NCBI GenBank assembly: GCA_965218865.1
Contig: CBDCME010000069.1
Coordinates: 1 to 64,000 of the forward strand
From: CBDCME01 sp965218865
GTDB taxonomy: Bacteria > Pseudomonadota > Alphaproteobacteria > JAAXGF01
Direction: 5' to 3'
DNA: 64,000 nt
Shown here in pieces: positions 35,093-44,603 of the stretch (the first letter of the stretch is position 1; every line of letters starts with the position of its first letter). The notes under the pieces are model-generated. The model saw nothing but the letters and a program-made list of their open reading frames with translations, did not search any database and was not told the origin of the DNA. The position numbers and the translations under genes are program-made.

Positions 35093-35377
35093 ATGAGCAA
35101 GGCAGCCTTTATCGATCGGGTGGCGAAGAAGGGGAGTCTCAGCAAGGCGGAAGCCAAGGGCGTTGTCGAACTGGTCTTCGGGGAAATCGAGGCTGGCCTG
35201 AAGGCCTCGAAGAAGGACGGGAGGTACATGATTGGCACGCTGGACACGTTTTCGATTACCAAGCGGAAGGCGCGCATGGGGCGCAATCCCCAGACTGGTG
35301 AGGCGATCAAGATCAGGGCGTCAAAGAGCCTACGGTTCAAGCCGGCAAGCAATCTCAAGAGGGCGGCTGGGTGCTAG
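35093..35377 (+). CDS. HU-family DNA-binding protein
   Basis: This 94-residue histone-like protein has the HU/IHF pattern: an N-terminal helical dimer part (AAFIDRVAKKGSLSKAEAKG) and a beta arm with GRNPQTGEAIKIRASKSL. The arm tip proline region is conserved (GRNPQTG). It bends DNA non-specifically as a dimer. It sits next to a phage terminase gene, so it may be an accessory copy rather than the main chromosomal HU. Confidence 0.9.
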   Translation: MSKAAFIDRVAKKGSLSKAEAKGVVELVFGEIEAGLKASKKDGRYMIGTLDTFSITKRKARMGRNPQTGEAIKIRASKSLRFKPASNLKRAAGC

Positions 35378-35440
35378 GCGGGGTCACCCGCCGATCCGCA
35401 ACGCGGCATACCGCCGAGGTTCGCACCATTATCGACCGCT

Positions 35441-35725
35441 CTACCCCAGTAAGCAGCCGGAAATTGGGTGGCCGTTAGTCGGCCGCAGTTGACCCGAAGC
35501 AGACTCGCCTGCACCTGGAGAAGCACCCCGACTGACATTTCTGATACGATCGCATTTGCGGCCTAGAGACGCCAGATGATCAACTGGCTCCAAAGCGGTG
35601 GCAAGACAACGGGCAAGCCACCTGAGAAACCCTTCTGCCTCAAACTTGATATCCAAAATCTTCCCAGACTGGATGCCGTACTTCGCGCGCCAAACCTTGA
35701 GGTTCCCCATATTTACGGTTTCCAT
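35441..35725 (-). CDS. possible small protein with strong ribosome site
   Basis: A 94-residue frame preceded by GGAGAG at ideal spacing. The N-terminus METVNMGNLKVWRAKYG looks like a genuine coding start, but the C-terminal half has biased composition. No family match. The true gene may be truncated or frameshifted near residue 55. Confidence 0.35.
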   Translation of the reverse strand: METVNMGNLKVWRAKYGIQSGKILDIKFEAEGFLRWLARCLATALEPVDHLASLGRKCDRIRNVSRGASPGAGESASGQLRPTNGHPISGCLLG

Positions 35726-36036
35726 CGTACTCTCCTTTCGCCAGGCTCTCCCGCCCGTCGCTTACATCAATAAATTGTCACTTCACCCCCCACTTCCTAC
35801 CCCCCCTCCGACCCATTTTATCGGCCTCAAAAAGGGGAACGGACTACCCATCGTCGCATCCGCCTAGCGACCAAGATAGACCCCGATGTCCAGGAAGCCA
35901 TCAAGGATAACTGAGGTTTGGCATGGCGTTTCTCCTCTGGGGTGAGGTGGTCGGGCGGTAAACGGCCGGCCCGACCATTAGTGTGAATGGCGCATCGGGG
36001 ATCTGCGTACGCAGGGGATGCACGCGATCCGAACCG

Positions 36037-36495
36037 TCACGCCACCATTTCTTCACCAGCCGCCGCTTGTTCATCGGCGACCGCCGCGCGCAGGTCCTTC
36101 AGGTTGTTGACCTGGTCGCCGGCGATCCAGTCGCCTTGACGCACGTCCTCGAAGAAGGTCCAGACCCGGTTATTGGCTTCGCGGGCGTTCCAGGGCGAGC
36201 CCTCGGCCTCGTAGATCGCTCGTGCCGTATCGACGCCGAGACGCTTTGTGCTGTCGTCGTCGAGCAGAGTTTGCAAGGTCGTGAAGCGTACCCGGTAAAT
36301 CGGCTTCTCCAGGGCACCTGACACCTGCGTTACGACCGCCAGTTCGTGGACATAGAGCCAGGTGAACTCCTCGGCGAACCGGCTGCCGCTGAGGCCCTCG
36401 TAAGCGATCGCGATACGGCCGAGATCAACCGGCAGGGCCCGCCTCGCATTGTCGCTCAGAGCGCCTTTCGGGAAGGTGATGTCGATGATGGGCAT
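36037..36495 (-). CDS. tautomerase-family protein
   Basis: A 152-residue cytoplasmic enzyme with a tautomerase-like beta-alpha-beta start (MPIIDITFPKGALSDNARRA). The catalytic N-terminal Pro is present at position 2 after Met removal. The repeat half follows (FTWLYVHELAVVTQVSGALE, then YRVRFTTLQTLLDD). Members isomerise small keto-acids; the substrate is unknown. It diverges from a LysR regulator with about 110 bases between them, the classic layout of a LysR gene and its target. Confidence 0.85.
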   Translation of the reverse strand: MPIIDITFPKGALSDNARRALPVDLGRIAIAYEGLSGSRFAEEFTWLYVHELAVVTQVSGALEKPIYRVRFTTLQTLLDDDSTKRLGVDTARAIYEAEGSPWNAREANNRVWTFFEDVRQGDWIAGDQVNNLKDLRAAVADEQAAAGEEMVA

Positions 36496-36606
36496 GATTT
36501 AGTTCCTTTCACCTCTCAACGTTATGAGAATGTTCCGGTGATATTGGGTTTCGGGAGGATTGACAAACGATCATTTTTCAAGAATCATGTTAGAAAAACT
36601 AAACCA

Positions 36607-37530
36607 ATGAACCGTTATTTGCCGCCCCTGAATTCGCTCCGCGCCTTCGAGGCTGCCGGTCGCCATTTGAGTTCCACCAAGGCCGCCGAGGAGCTGAACG
36701 TGACGACGGCGGCGATCAGTCATCAAATCAGGGCGCTCGAGGAGTTTCTCGGAGTGCAGCTTTTTCGGCGCCTGAATCGGGGGCTGTTGCTGACCGATGC
36801 CGGCCAGGCGTGCCTGCCCGGATTGCAGAGCGATTTTGATCAGCTTTACGAGGCCATCGTCCGGCTTCGCGATATCGATTCGCGGGGTGCCCTGAGCATC
36901 AGCGTCGCCCCGGCGTTCGCCGCCAAATGGCTCGTCCCGCGCTTGGAACGGTTTGACCGGGAACAACCGGAAATTGATTTGCGCATCTCCGCCAGCCTCG
37001 CCCTCGTCGATTTCCGGAAGGACGGATTCGACGCCGCCATCCGTTTGGGTCGGGGGGAGTACGAAGGCCTCCGGGTCGACAAATTGTTCGACGAGTCGGT
37101 GACCCCCATGTGCGGCCCGAGACTCGTCACCGGCGATCACCCCTTGATGACACTTGACGACTTGCGCTTTCACACCTTGCTGCACGACGTCTCGCTCGAT
37201 TTTTCCCCGGCCGCTCCCGACTGGCGTCACTGGCTCGCGAGCGCCGGCGTCGACGGGGTCGATGCGACGCGGGGTCCGCGTTTCAGCCACCCGGACCATT
37301 CATTGCAGGCCGCCATCGACGGCGCCGGCGTGGTCTTGGGCTGGCGCCGTCTGGCCGCCGCCGACATTGCCGCCGGCCGCCTGGTCATCCCCTTCGCGCT
37401 GACCCTGAAGATGGGCCTCGGCTTCTACCTGGTCTGCCCCGAGACCACCGCCGAACGCCCAAAGGTCGTCGCCTTCCGCGCCTGGCTCCTGCAACAGATC
37501 GCCACCGAATACGGCACCGTGGCCCCGTAG
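36607..37530 (+). CDS. LysR-family transcriptional regulator, GcvA-like
   Basis: A 307-residue regulator with an N-terminal winged helix (PLNSLRAFEAAGRHLSSTKA, then ELNVTTAAISHQIRALEEFL) at residues 5-62. The type 2 periplasmic-binding-like effector domain starts with LSISVAPAFAAKWLVPRL, as in GcvA-type members. The ATG at 36607 gives the canonical N-terminus. It probably binds the intergenic region with the divergent tautomerase gene and controls it in response to a small metabolite. Confidence 0.92.
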   Translation: MNRYLPPLNSLRAFEAAGRHLSSTKAAEELNVTTAAISHQIRALEEFLGVQLFRRLNRGLLLTDAGQACLPGLQSDFDQLYEAIVRLRDIDSRGALSISVAPAFAAKWLVPRLERFDREQPEIDLRISASLALVDFRKDGFDAAIRLGRGEYEGLRVDKLFDESVTPMCGPRLVTGDHPLMTLDDLRFHTLLHDVSLDFSPAAPDWRHWLASAGVDGVDATRGPRFSHPDHSLQAAIDGAGVVLGWRRLAAADIAAGRLVIPFALTLKMGLGFYLVCPETTAERPKVVAFRAWLLQQIATEYGTVAP

Positions 37531-37930
37531 ACGTCGGCCGTGTTTTTCGCGGACAGTATACGAATTTATGTACTAGGCGATTCAGTTGTTCCTTGGCCGC
37601 CTCGTTTTGGAATTGCGCGGGGAGGAACAATCAGATTTGGGGTCTTGGGGTCTCGGCTCCAGAGGCCGGCTCGAACGGCCACGCGCGGGGGGGGGAATTC
37701 GCCGGTGTTGTATTCCGTCCCAAAAAATCCCGAACGCGACGGACGAGGATCGGTTCCCATGGCTAGAGACGATCGACCCGATGCGATTTCGCGCCGGCAA
37801 GCGCCGGCGGTTCGGGTCCTTATCCGGCGGCGCGTTGACGTGATGCACAATCGGGGGCCGGGTTTTCCCTCGGGAACGGGGGTAGTTCGTTACGACTAGC
37901 CCATAAAATTAGTATACTGTCCCCGTTATC
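37531..37930. other. intergenic, no gene seen
   Basis: Overlapping short frames on both strands lack starts with ribosome sites or family matches. A G-run near 37690 and an AT-rich end near 37915 stand out. The truncated SIR2-type gene begins its decayed 3' end here. Confidence 0.45.
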
Positions 37931-38311
37931 TCAGGGTCCTGTAACAAGACGTAACTGATACTTTTCCGTTGTTGCGAGTGCGAGAATGGCCTTGTGTACT
38001 TTCAAATTATTCTTACTCGTCGGACGTGATAGGCGCTTTACAACAGCACCCCGCATTAGCGTTCGGCTGGCGAGTTGATTTTCGAGAAGCCCAAGCCGTT
38101 TGTCGAAAGAAAGTTTCGGGCGCAAATGATGGAAGCGATCATCACTGGGATCGATGAGTTTTTGATAGACGTAATCGACCAAGCCTTCGAAAGTCGGCAA
38201 ATCGGTCCCTATCGAAATCCCCGCGCCGCAAAACAGCACGAGCTTGCCGTCATCGAGGTCATTCAATAATTCGATCGGCACATCAGGACCGTTCGCGATC
38301 AATACCGGCAT
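37931..38311 (-). pseudogene. SIR2-like (defence-type) gene, 3' truncated
   Basis: The first 120 residues of a SIR2_2-type protein are recognisable: ELLNDLDDGKLVLFCGAGIS has the NAD-binding GAG(I/F)S motif, and LPTFEGLVDYVYQKL follows. The frame ends at 37931 just where the conserved TTNFD block should begin (LRLVTGP then stop). The family is common in anti-phage NAD-depleting systems. Only a stub remains, so it is inactive. The break has no IS at the junction, so deletion is likely. Confidence 0.65.
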
Positions 38312-38472
38312 TGCTACACTCGCTTCGCTCCGGACAATTGCGTTGCTCTATTCCCCTCCCGCCAGAATTTTTTTTCCGAAGTTGATCGGAAAAATGGGCG
38401 AAATCTGATAAGTTCCTACAACTCACTGACGGTACACCAATTACTCGATTTCGCAATTCCGAGAGACAATTA

Positions 38473-40038
38473 GTCGCCCGTGAAGAACGCGTAAGCGGCT
38501 GATGTTGGTAGTTTTTTCGGTTTGGCGAAGTAATCGGATTTGCAAGAAAACGGGTTTTGGGCCTGAAAAGCTTGTGATTTGAAATAATTGATTTTGGGGA
38601 TTCCCTTCCGTTGCGGAACGTGATTCTCTGCTCCCGTCGATTGGGATTGGAGAACTGTGATGAAGCCATCGCGCAAGGTGTCATCGGGAATAGAGGACCT
38701 GTTCCGCTCGCGGTTCGAAAACATCATCAACCTGCGCCACGAGTTGGTGGTGTTGGGGGGCCGGATCGCGTGGACTTTCTTCGACGAGACCTATGAAGCC
38801 TTGTATTCGGAGGAGGGTCGGCCGGGGGTCCCGACGCGGTTGATGGTTGGGCTGCACATCCTCAAGCATATGTTCGATCTCTCGGATGAGGAGGTCTGCG
38901 AGCGCTGGGTCTACGACCCATACTTCCAGTGCTTCTGCGGCGAAGAGTACTTTCAGCATGAGCTGCCCATGGAGCGCTCGTCGATGACCCGGTGGCGGGA
39001 CCGGATCGGGCCGGAAGGTTTGGAGAAGGTATTCCAGGAGAGCCTGGCCGTGGCCCACCGGGTGGGGGCGCTGCGGGAGAAGGACCTCGAGCGGGTGACG
39101 GTGGACACCACCGTACAAGAGAAGGCGATTGCCTTTCCGACCGACGCCAAACTGATGCAACGAGCCCGCGAGCGGCTGGTGCGACTGGCACGGGAGCACG
39201 GCATTGCCCTGCGTCAGTCCTATACCCGCCTGGGCAAGAGGGCGTTGATCATGCAAGGCCGCTACCGCCATGCCAAACAGCACAAGCGGGCCAACAAGGC
39301 CCTGCGCAAGCTCAAGACCTATCTCGGGCGCACCGTCCGCGACATCCGCCGCAAGACGGCCCAGGAGGAGAGCCTACGGGATACCTTCCGCCGCCCCTTG
39401 TGGCTGGCCGAGCGGGTGTCGACCCAGAAGCGGCGCGACCCCTTGCCCAAGGTCTATTCGCTCCACGCGCCCGAGGTCGAATGCATCGGCAAAGGGAAGG
39501 CGCACAAGCCGTACGAGTTCGGCTGCAAGGTCTCCGTGGCGGCGACCAATTCCCGCCCCCCCGGCGGCCAGTTCGTCGCCCACGTCAAGGCCTTCCACGG
39601 CAATCCCTATGATGGCCACACCTTGAGGCAGGTGATCGAAGAGATGGAACGCTGGACGGGGATATCGGCCGAGCGCATCTATGTCGACAAGGGATACCAG
39701 GGCCACGATTACCCCAACAAACACCGCGTCTTTAGATCAGGCCAGAAACACGGCATCACGCCGACGATCAAGAAGGAGCTCAGGCGGCGCTCCGCCGTCG
39801 AGGCCGTGATCGGACATCTCAAGAGCGATGGCAGGCTGGGGCGCAACTTCCTCAAAGGCCGCGACGGCGACAAGATCAACGCCATCCTCGCCGGCGCCGG
39901 CTACAACTACCGCCTTGTCCTCAAATGGCTGAGGCGTTTGTTTGTCCAAATCCTGGCCGCGCTCCTCAGCGACATCTCGCACCCCACCGCAAACCCAATC
40001 GCCGCTTCAGATTGAAATCAGGGTTCTTCACGGACGAC
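38473..40038 (+). mobile_element. IS5-family element, copy B (1566 bp)
   Basis: Same length and inverted repeats as copy A, in opposite orientation. It is flanked by its own 6 bp duplication CAATTA (38467-38472 and 40039-40044), so it is an independent insertion. Confidence 0.94.
38660..40015 (+). CDS. IS5-family transposase, copy B
   Basis: This 451-residue transposase is nearly identical to copy A, with a His for Arg in the FRSGQKHGITP block and a final Asp. The DDE residues are intact (VDTTVQEKA, YVDKGYQGHDY, SAVEAVIGHLKSD). The ATG at 38660 follows GGAG. Such close identity means that transposition was recent. Confidence 0.95.
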   Translation: MKPSRKVSSGIEDLFRSRFENIINLRHELVVLGGRIAWTFFDETYEALYSEEGRPGVPTRLMVGLHILKHMFDLSDEEVCERWVYDPYFQCFCGEEYFQHELPMERSSMTRWRDRIGPEGLEKVFQESLAVAHRVGALREKDLERVTVDTTVQEKAIAFPTDAKLMQRARERLVRLAREHGIALRQSYTRLGKRALIMQGRYRHAKQHKRANKALRKLKTYLGRTVRDIRRKTAQEESLRDTFRRPLWLAERVSTQKRRDPLPKVYSLHAPEVECIGKGKAHKPYEFGCKVSVAATNSRPPGGQFVAHVKAFHGNPYDGHTLRQVIEEMERWTGISAERIYVDKGYQGHDYPNKHRVFRSGQKHGITPTIKKELRRRSAVEAVIGHLKSDGRLGRNFLKGRDGDKINAILAGAGYNYRLVLKWLRRLFVQILAALLSDISHPTANPIAASD

Positions 40039-40179
40039 CAATTAAGGTGTTCAAAATAATCACTCTTACGAAACAGCCGCTGTCGAGAGTTAAGAGCGCA
40101 CGCTACCAAGCCGGTACCGGGTCATTGCGGTCCGATCATCGCATTTCGAGTTATTAAGTTATCCCACCGGCACACGCGG

Positions 40180-40791
40180 TCAGGGCCGGAAGAGGAGTTG
40201 GAGGTAGTGGCGGAATTGTTTTGATTGGCGGGCGATGAAGATGGGGTCGCGGTAGGACAGGGAGAGGATGAAGCCGCCCTCGACGATCGACATGATCATC
40301 TCGGAGAGTTCGCGCGCGCTGACCTCGAGGGCCGGTGTGTAGCGGGCGAGCACGGCCTCGAACTTGCCCTCGTAAAGTTCCGACCATTTGTCGAATCCGT
40401 CCCGAATGAATTCGTGGATCTCGGGGTCGAACTGCCGGCTCTCATAAGTGTAGGACGCGAAGACGCATCCCGGCAGGGGCTTGTCCAGATCGTTGATGAA
40501 CTCCTCGAACAGCTTGAGGAAGATCAGGGTTTCCTGCAAGGGATCGTCGGCGAGCTGTTGGGCCCGGGCCGAAAAGCCAACGAACAGCTTGTAGTCGTTG
40601 TCCCAGTAGCGTTCGAGAAGGGCGCGGGCGAGTTCGGCCTTGCCCTTGAAGTGGTGAAAAAAGGCGCCCTTGGTCAGCCCGGCGATCTTGAGAACGTCGT
40701 CGAGAGAGGTTCCGCTGAAACCCTTCTCCAACAAAAGCGCCTCGGCCGTTTCGAGAATTCTCTCCCGCGTATTTTCGCCCTTTTGAGTCAT
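40180..40791 (-). CDS. TetR-family regulator
   Basis: This 203-residue regulator has an N-terminal helix-turn-helix (TRERILETAEALLLEKGFSG, then SLDDVLKIAGLTKGAFFHHF) at residues 10-55 and a helical ligand domain. It diverges from the OsmC gene, and a perfect palindrome lies between them, so it probably represses that gene and itself until a ligand binds. An in-frame start 23 codons upstream is less likely because the family N-terminus begins at 40791. Confidence 0.92.
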   Translation of the reverse strand: MTQKGENTRERILETAEALLLEKGFSGTSLDDVLKIAGLTKGAFFHHFKGKAELARALLERYWDNDYKLFVGFSARAQQLADDPLQETLIFLKLFEEFINDLDKPLPGCVFASYTYESRQFDPEIHEFIRDGFDKWSELYEGKFEAVLARYTPALEVSARELSEMIMSIVEGGFILSLSYRDPIFIARQSKQFRHYLQLLFRP

Positions 40792-40938
40792 CCTGCCTAG
40801 ATCGAAAAATACCGCATGGTCTTCAATATGTGCCCCACGCGAAGAGATTTCAACGAACAATTGTTGTTCCTAATTCGTTGAAAAAGAACAATTTCGCGTT
40901 TGAAGCCCATGTTCCTCCCTCGAATCCGAAAAAATTGA

Positions 40939-40985
40939 TTGACACAAAACAGACCGCTCGATATGTAACACACCGACCGGTCGGT
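40939..40985 (+). promoter_or_regulatory. sigma70-type promoter and TetR operator before osmC-type gene
   Basis: TTGACA at 40939-40944 and TATGTA at 40962-40967 are 17 bases apart. A perfect 14 bp palindrome ACCGACCGGTCGGT (40972-40985) follows at the expected start point, typical of TetR-family operators. Repressor binding there would block initiation. Confidence 0.75.
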
Positions 40986-41047
40986 AATTGATCGGCGCGT
41001 CTCCTCGGGGGGCGCATTTTCAACTGATCCCAGCGGACGAGGAAACA

Positions 41048-41629
41048 ATGATTGAAGACGTCAATGGCGTTGACCGCCAACAACTGTTCGACACGATCGA
41101 AGCCGTGAAGGCCGACAACGCCATCGCCGAATTTCAGTTCCGGCTTGAGAACCGGTGGGTGAACGGCAGCGAAAACCGCTCGACCATCGGCGACTATTTC
41201 GGCGCCAAGGAAGCGCTTCGCCACACTCCGGCGTTCGAACTGACCAACGACGAGCCGCCCAAGCTCCTTGGCCAGGACCGGGCCCCGAACCCGGTCGAAT
41301 ACGTCCTCCACGCCCTCGCCGGGTGCATGACGACGACGCTCGTCTATCACGCGGCGGCGCGCGGGATCGAAATCAGATCCGTGAAAACGCGCTTCGAGGG
41401 CGATCTCGATTTGCGCGGATTTCTCGATCTCGCCGACGACGTCCGTAGCGGCTACCGGCGGATTAGCGTCGCCTTCGACATCGAGGGTGATTTCGACGAA
41501 CAGACCAAGGAAGAGCTGATCGCGACGGCCAAGCGCTTTTCGCCCGTCTTCGACATCGTCTCGAACGGCGTTCCGCTCGACTGCAAATTGGCCGACGAGC
41601 AGGCCTCGCCCGGCGCGGCCGCCGCCTAA
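41048..41629 (+). CDS. OsmC/Ohr-family protein
   Basis: This 193-residue protein has the OsmC fold: PNPVEYVLHALAGCMTTTLV contains the first catalytic Cys within an LxxCM-type turn. The second, redox-partner Cys is LDCKLADE near the C-terminus. Members reduce organic peroxides or act as hydrolases. The ATG at 41048 follows AGGA. The TAA stop abuts the IS630 left end, so the native C-terminus may have been changed by the insertion. It is controlled by the divergent TetR, as judged from the operator. Confidence 0.88.
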   Translation: MIEDVNGVDRQQLFDTIEAVKADNAIAEFQFRLENRWVNGSENRSTIGDYFGAKEALRHTPAFELTNDEPPKLLGQDRAPNPVEYVLHALAGCMTTTLVYHAAARGIEIRSVKTRFEGDLDLRGFLDLADDVRSGYRRISVAFDIEGDFDEQTKEELIATAKRFSPVFDIVSNGVPLDCKLADEQASPGAAAA

Positions 41630-42797
41630 TACCAACCGCCCTTAACATTGACTTGTGCGAGCCCACGCTCTGAGGCCGATGGACATGATCTTCCAAGGTT
41701 GGTCGGTCAGGTTGTTCCAGGCTTGGCAAGAGGCCTCGACGATGGCTTCATAGGAGTCGAAGACACGATTGGAGAGCCAGTTCTGGCGGAGGTATTGCCA
41801 GACATTTTCGGCGGGATTGAGCTCCGGGGACTTGGGTGGCAAAGGCACGAGGGAGATGTTCTCCGGGATGCCGAGTTTGGCAGTGGTGTGCCATGCGGCT
41901 TGGTCGAGCAGCACGACGGCATGGGCGTTTGGGGCAACGGCCCGGCTGATTTCCTCGAGATGCAGGTCCATGGCTTCAGTATTGGCGCGCGGCATGACCA
42001 GCGCCGCGCCCTCACCGCGCTCGGGGCAGATGGCGCCGAAGAGATACGCCGAAGAGGTCCGTAGGTCCTTGACCTGGCGCGGGCGCGATCCCTTTGGGGC
42101 CCACTGGCGCACCAGGCTGTTCTTCTGGCCGACGCGCATTTCATCTTGAAACCAAACCTCGATGGGCGTGTCCGGTGGCTGTGCCGCTACGATTTTCGCC
42201 AAGTGTTCGGGAAAACTTTTTTTTAAATTCCTCCTGTGCCCGCGCATCCTGGCCGACGTGGCGCGGGCGCGCGGAAATATGCGAGAACCCGAGCGCGGCC
42301 AGCAGCTTGCCGACGCTCCGCTCGTGATAGTCCACGCCGAAGCGCGTTCGGATCAGTTGCTTGAGATCGATGCAGCGCCAGCGCACGACCCCATCCCGTT
42401 CGGGATCGGGACCGGCCTCGATAGCCCGCGAAAGCGCCGCCATTTGCGACGGCGTCAACCGACGCAACGCCCCGTTCGGCTTGCGGTCGATCAGACCGGC
42501 CGGACCTCCCGCGTTGAACCGGTGAACCCAGTCCCGCAACGTCTGCCGATCCATGCCGCCAATACCCGCCGCGCACGCTCGATCCATCCCATCGTAGATG
42601 GCCGCCATCGACAAAAGCCGTCGCGCCTGGTTCCCATCATCGCTCCGTGCCGCAAGAACACGGACTCTTTCAGCATCAAAGTCGTTTCGCAAAGGAATCG
42701 TTGGCATTGAACACACTCCCTTGTTGCCAACAACCTTGAATCACACAAAACCTAGCGTGTAAACCTTTGCGCGAGTCAAACTCTGGGGCGGTTGGTA
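41630..42797 (-). mobile_element. IS630-family element no. 2, copy 1
   Basis: The shared inverted ends TACCAACCGCC / GGCGGTTGGTA define the borders. Both this copy and the one at 52840-54008 sit in a CCTAA...TAAGG context, suggesting a CCTAAGG-like target with TA duplication. Length 1168 bp. Confidence 0.9.
41642..42707 (-). CDS. IS630-family transposase, two frames joined by A-run slippage
   Basis: The first frame (42707 down to 42141) has helix-turn-helix motifs (LRDWVHRFNAGGPAGLIDRK, then WRCIDLKQLIRTRFG). The second (to 41642) carries the DDE core: VWFQDEMRVGQKN, AVVLLDQAAWH and SPELNPAENVWQ. They are joined at an A8 run (near 42220), where losing one A in RNA or a +1 shift gives EEFKKSFPEHL. 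The A8 is conserved in both copies, so the shift is likely programmed. The ends and catalytic residues are intact, so this copy may be active. Confidence 0.9.
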
Positions 42798-43125
42798 TAA
42801 GGTAGTCAGAGGCGCAAAACCTGGATCAGAATGGAGCCAGATTGCAGAAACAAGCATGAGAATGATCGTGACAATTTCCGAAAATATTCTCGCCATGGCA
42901 ATCCGTGAGCGAACATTGCGGTAGAATATTAACTCAGAAAAACATGTGATAGCATCGTTCTCAGGGTCTCGGAGAATTGAAAGCGGAGCAGCTCTGGGAA
43001 AGCACGCTCAATACGAACGTTCGTATGGTTCCTCCGAGTCTTGCTGTAGTCATTCTTTTCGATATCAACCGGCGAAAATTGTGTAAAAGTTGGCGTGGTA
43101 GCGCCTCTCCGAGCATGGTGTGATA
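42798..43125. other. intergenic, no gene seen
   Basis: AT-richer DNA without plausible frames. It separates IS630 from a large inverted repeat. Confidence 0.45.
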
Positions 43126-43218
43126 ATGAAGAGTGTTTTTTACGAAGTCCCGTCGCGATGCGAAAGGGTTTTTGGGAGAAGAACGGTCACCGGGACTTCG
43201 TAAAAAACACTCTTCATT
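43126..43218. repeat. perfect 28 bp inverted repeat around 37 bases
   Basis: The arm 43126-43153 (starting AATGAAGAGTG) is the exact reverse complement of 43191-43218. It can form a long hairpin. It lies 22 bases past the GST stop on the opposite strand and could act as a terminator or be a MITE-like unit. Confidence 0.9.
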
Positions 43219-43239
43219 GTGGAAACGGAATTTTAGCGG

Positions 43240-43872
43240 CTATAGCTCAATTGTCGGTTTCGTCGCGTCCCATGCCGGATCGTCATCCAATCTTTCGTAC
43301 CACGATTTGATATTCGGAAATGGATCCAGCGGAATCCTCGATCTGGAGGATTTGATCAGGGCAGCGTGGCTGCCAACGGCAAAATCGGCAAGCGTAAGAT
43401 TGTCGCCCGCTATAAACGCCTTGCCGTCAAGCTGATCATTTAGTATGGGCGCGAAACGGTGGAAATCTGCCAACCCAGCTTCGACGGCGCTCTCATCCGT
43501 TTCACCCAAATCCATCCAAGGCTTCGCGATTGTCTCCCAGCAAATAGCGCCGACCGCCTTGTTATAGTGAAGTGCTTCCCAAAAACACCATCGCACAATG
43601 TCGGACTTTTTTGCGGCTTCCTTCGGGAAAAAACTGTCGTCACCGTTCATGTCGGCTAGGTGCAGCATGATCGCCCTCGACTCCCACAAATTGAAGGCTC
43701 CATCAACAAATGTGGGGACACGGCCATTGGGATTTAGGGATAAGAATTTTTCTTGGCGCAACTCACCCGATTTCATGTCCATGTTGATAATCTCGACGTC
43801 AAGATCGAGATGATGGATCACTGCCTCGACTTGTCGGCAATTGGGCGACACCGGTATAACGTAAAGTTTCAT
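43240..43872 (-). CDS. glutathione S-transferase family protein
   Basis: A 210-residue GST. The thioredoxin-like N-terminal domain (residues 1-77) has NPNGRVPTFVDG with the cis-Pro that binds glutathione and a WESRAIMLHLAD block. The helical C-terminal domain contains the N-capping box LTLADFAVGS. The N-terminal region VIPVSPNCRQV holds the usual Ser/Cys catalytic region. It conjugates or reduces electrophiles; the substrate is unknown. It stands alone, convergent with the inverted repeat. Confidence 0.9.
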   Translation of the reverse strand: MKLYVIPVSPNCRQVEAVIHHLDLDVEIINMDMKSGELRQEKFLSLNPNGRVPTFVDGAFNLWESRAIMLHLADMNGDDSFFPKEAAKKSDIVRWCFWEALHYNKAVGAICWETIAKPWMDLGETDESAVEAGLADFHRFAPILNDQLDGKAFIAGDNLTLADFAVGSHAALIKSSRSRIPLDPFPNIKSWYERLDDDPAWDATKPTIEL

Positions 43873-44603
43873 ATCAGTTCCTCTCTATCAAAAAATACTG
43901 TTCCAGACAGTTGAGGCTGCGCGACCAATTTTTCGCGTACGTCAGCGGCCTTAACCGGGATTTCCCAGATGGCTCTTCCCAATCGCCGACAATGGTAGCA
44001 CCAAGTGGCATCCGACCGCGAATCCGACACGACACTGACACGATAGGCCTTGGTCCGCTCTTAATCGGGCTGGGTTGGCCAGTGATAACTCGTGTTAGGG
44101 TTGAGTGTGTAATACCATGGTGTGTGCATAATGAGCTGTGAGCTGGTCCCACATGGTTGGACAGGTTGGCAACGGGGCGCCCACCCCCAACGCATCCATT
44201 GGTACGGGATGCGAAATCCACTACGGGACATCCGTCGAAATGTGTTGTGCCCGAGACTTTAGGCCCACGAAGGGCGCCGGAACCGTCCTATCGCCGTAAA
44301 AAATCTTGCCCGACACCCCCAGTGGGGGTAATGACCTCATAGCTGCGGATTTGGCCAACTTTGGGGACGTGGAGTCAACGTCAAGATTTGATCTGCGCCC
44401 TGAGCAGGGAGATGGAGATCGGAGAATCCGGTCGAGATGAGGCCTGATGGCGGGAAAGACAGAAATATGAGAGCCTTCCGTGGGCAAAAATGCCGTTCCC
44501 GTATTCAAAGGCATGGTCATTCAAGCTATCGAACCATCGAACTTCAGCGGAACCGTTGTCCATCTGGAAAATATGAGGTTAGCTAACTCAGGAGGCTAGA
44601 CAA
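43873..44603. other. intergenic, no gene seen
   Basis: No convincing gene in 730 bases. Short frames are stop-rich. A stretch near 44328-44370 partly resembles 45971-46014, so fragments of one older repeat or gene may lie on both sides of the PHP gene. The last 40 bases hold the ribosome site of the following gene. Confidence 0.45.

Noticed and set aside
2030..40038. The two IS5 copies as ends of one composite transposon
   Set aside because: Each copy has its own different 6 bp duplication (TACCGA and CAATTA), so they inserted separately.
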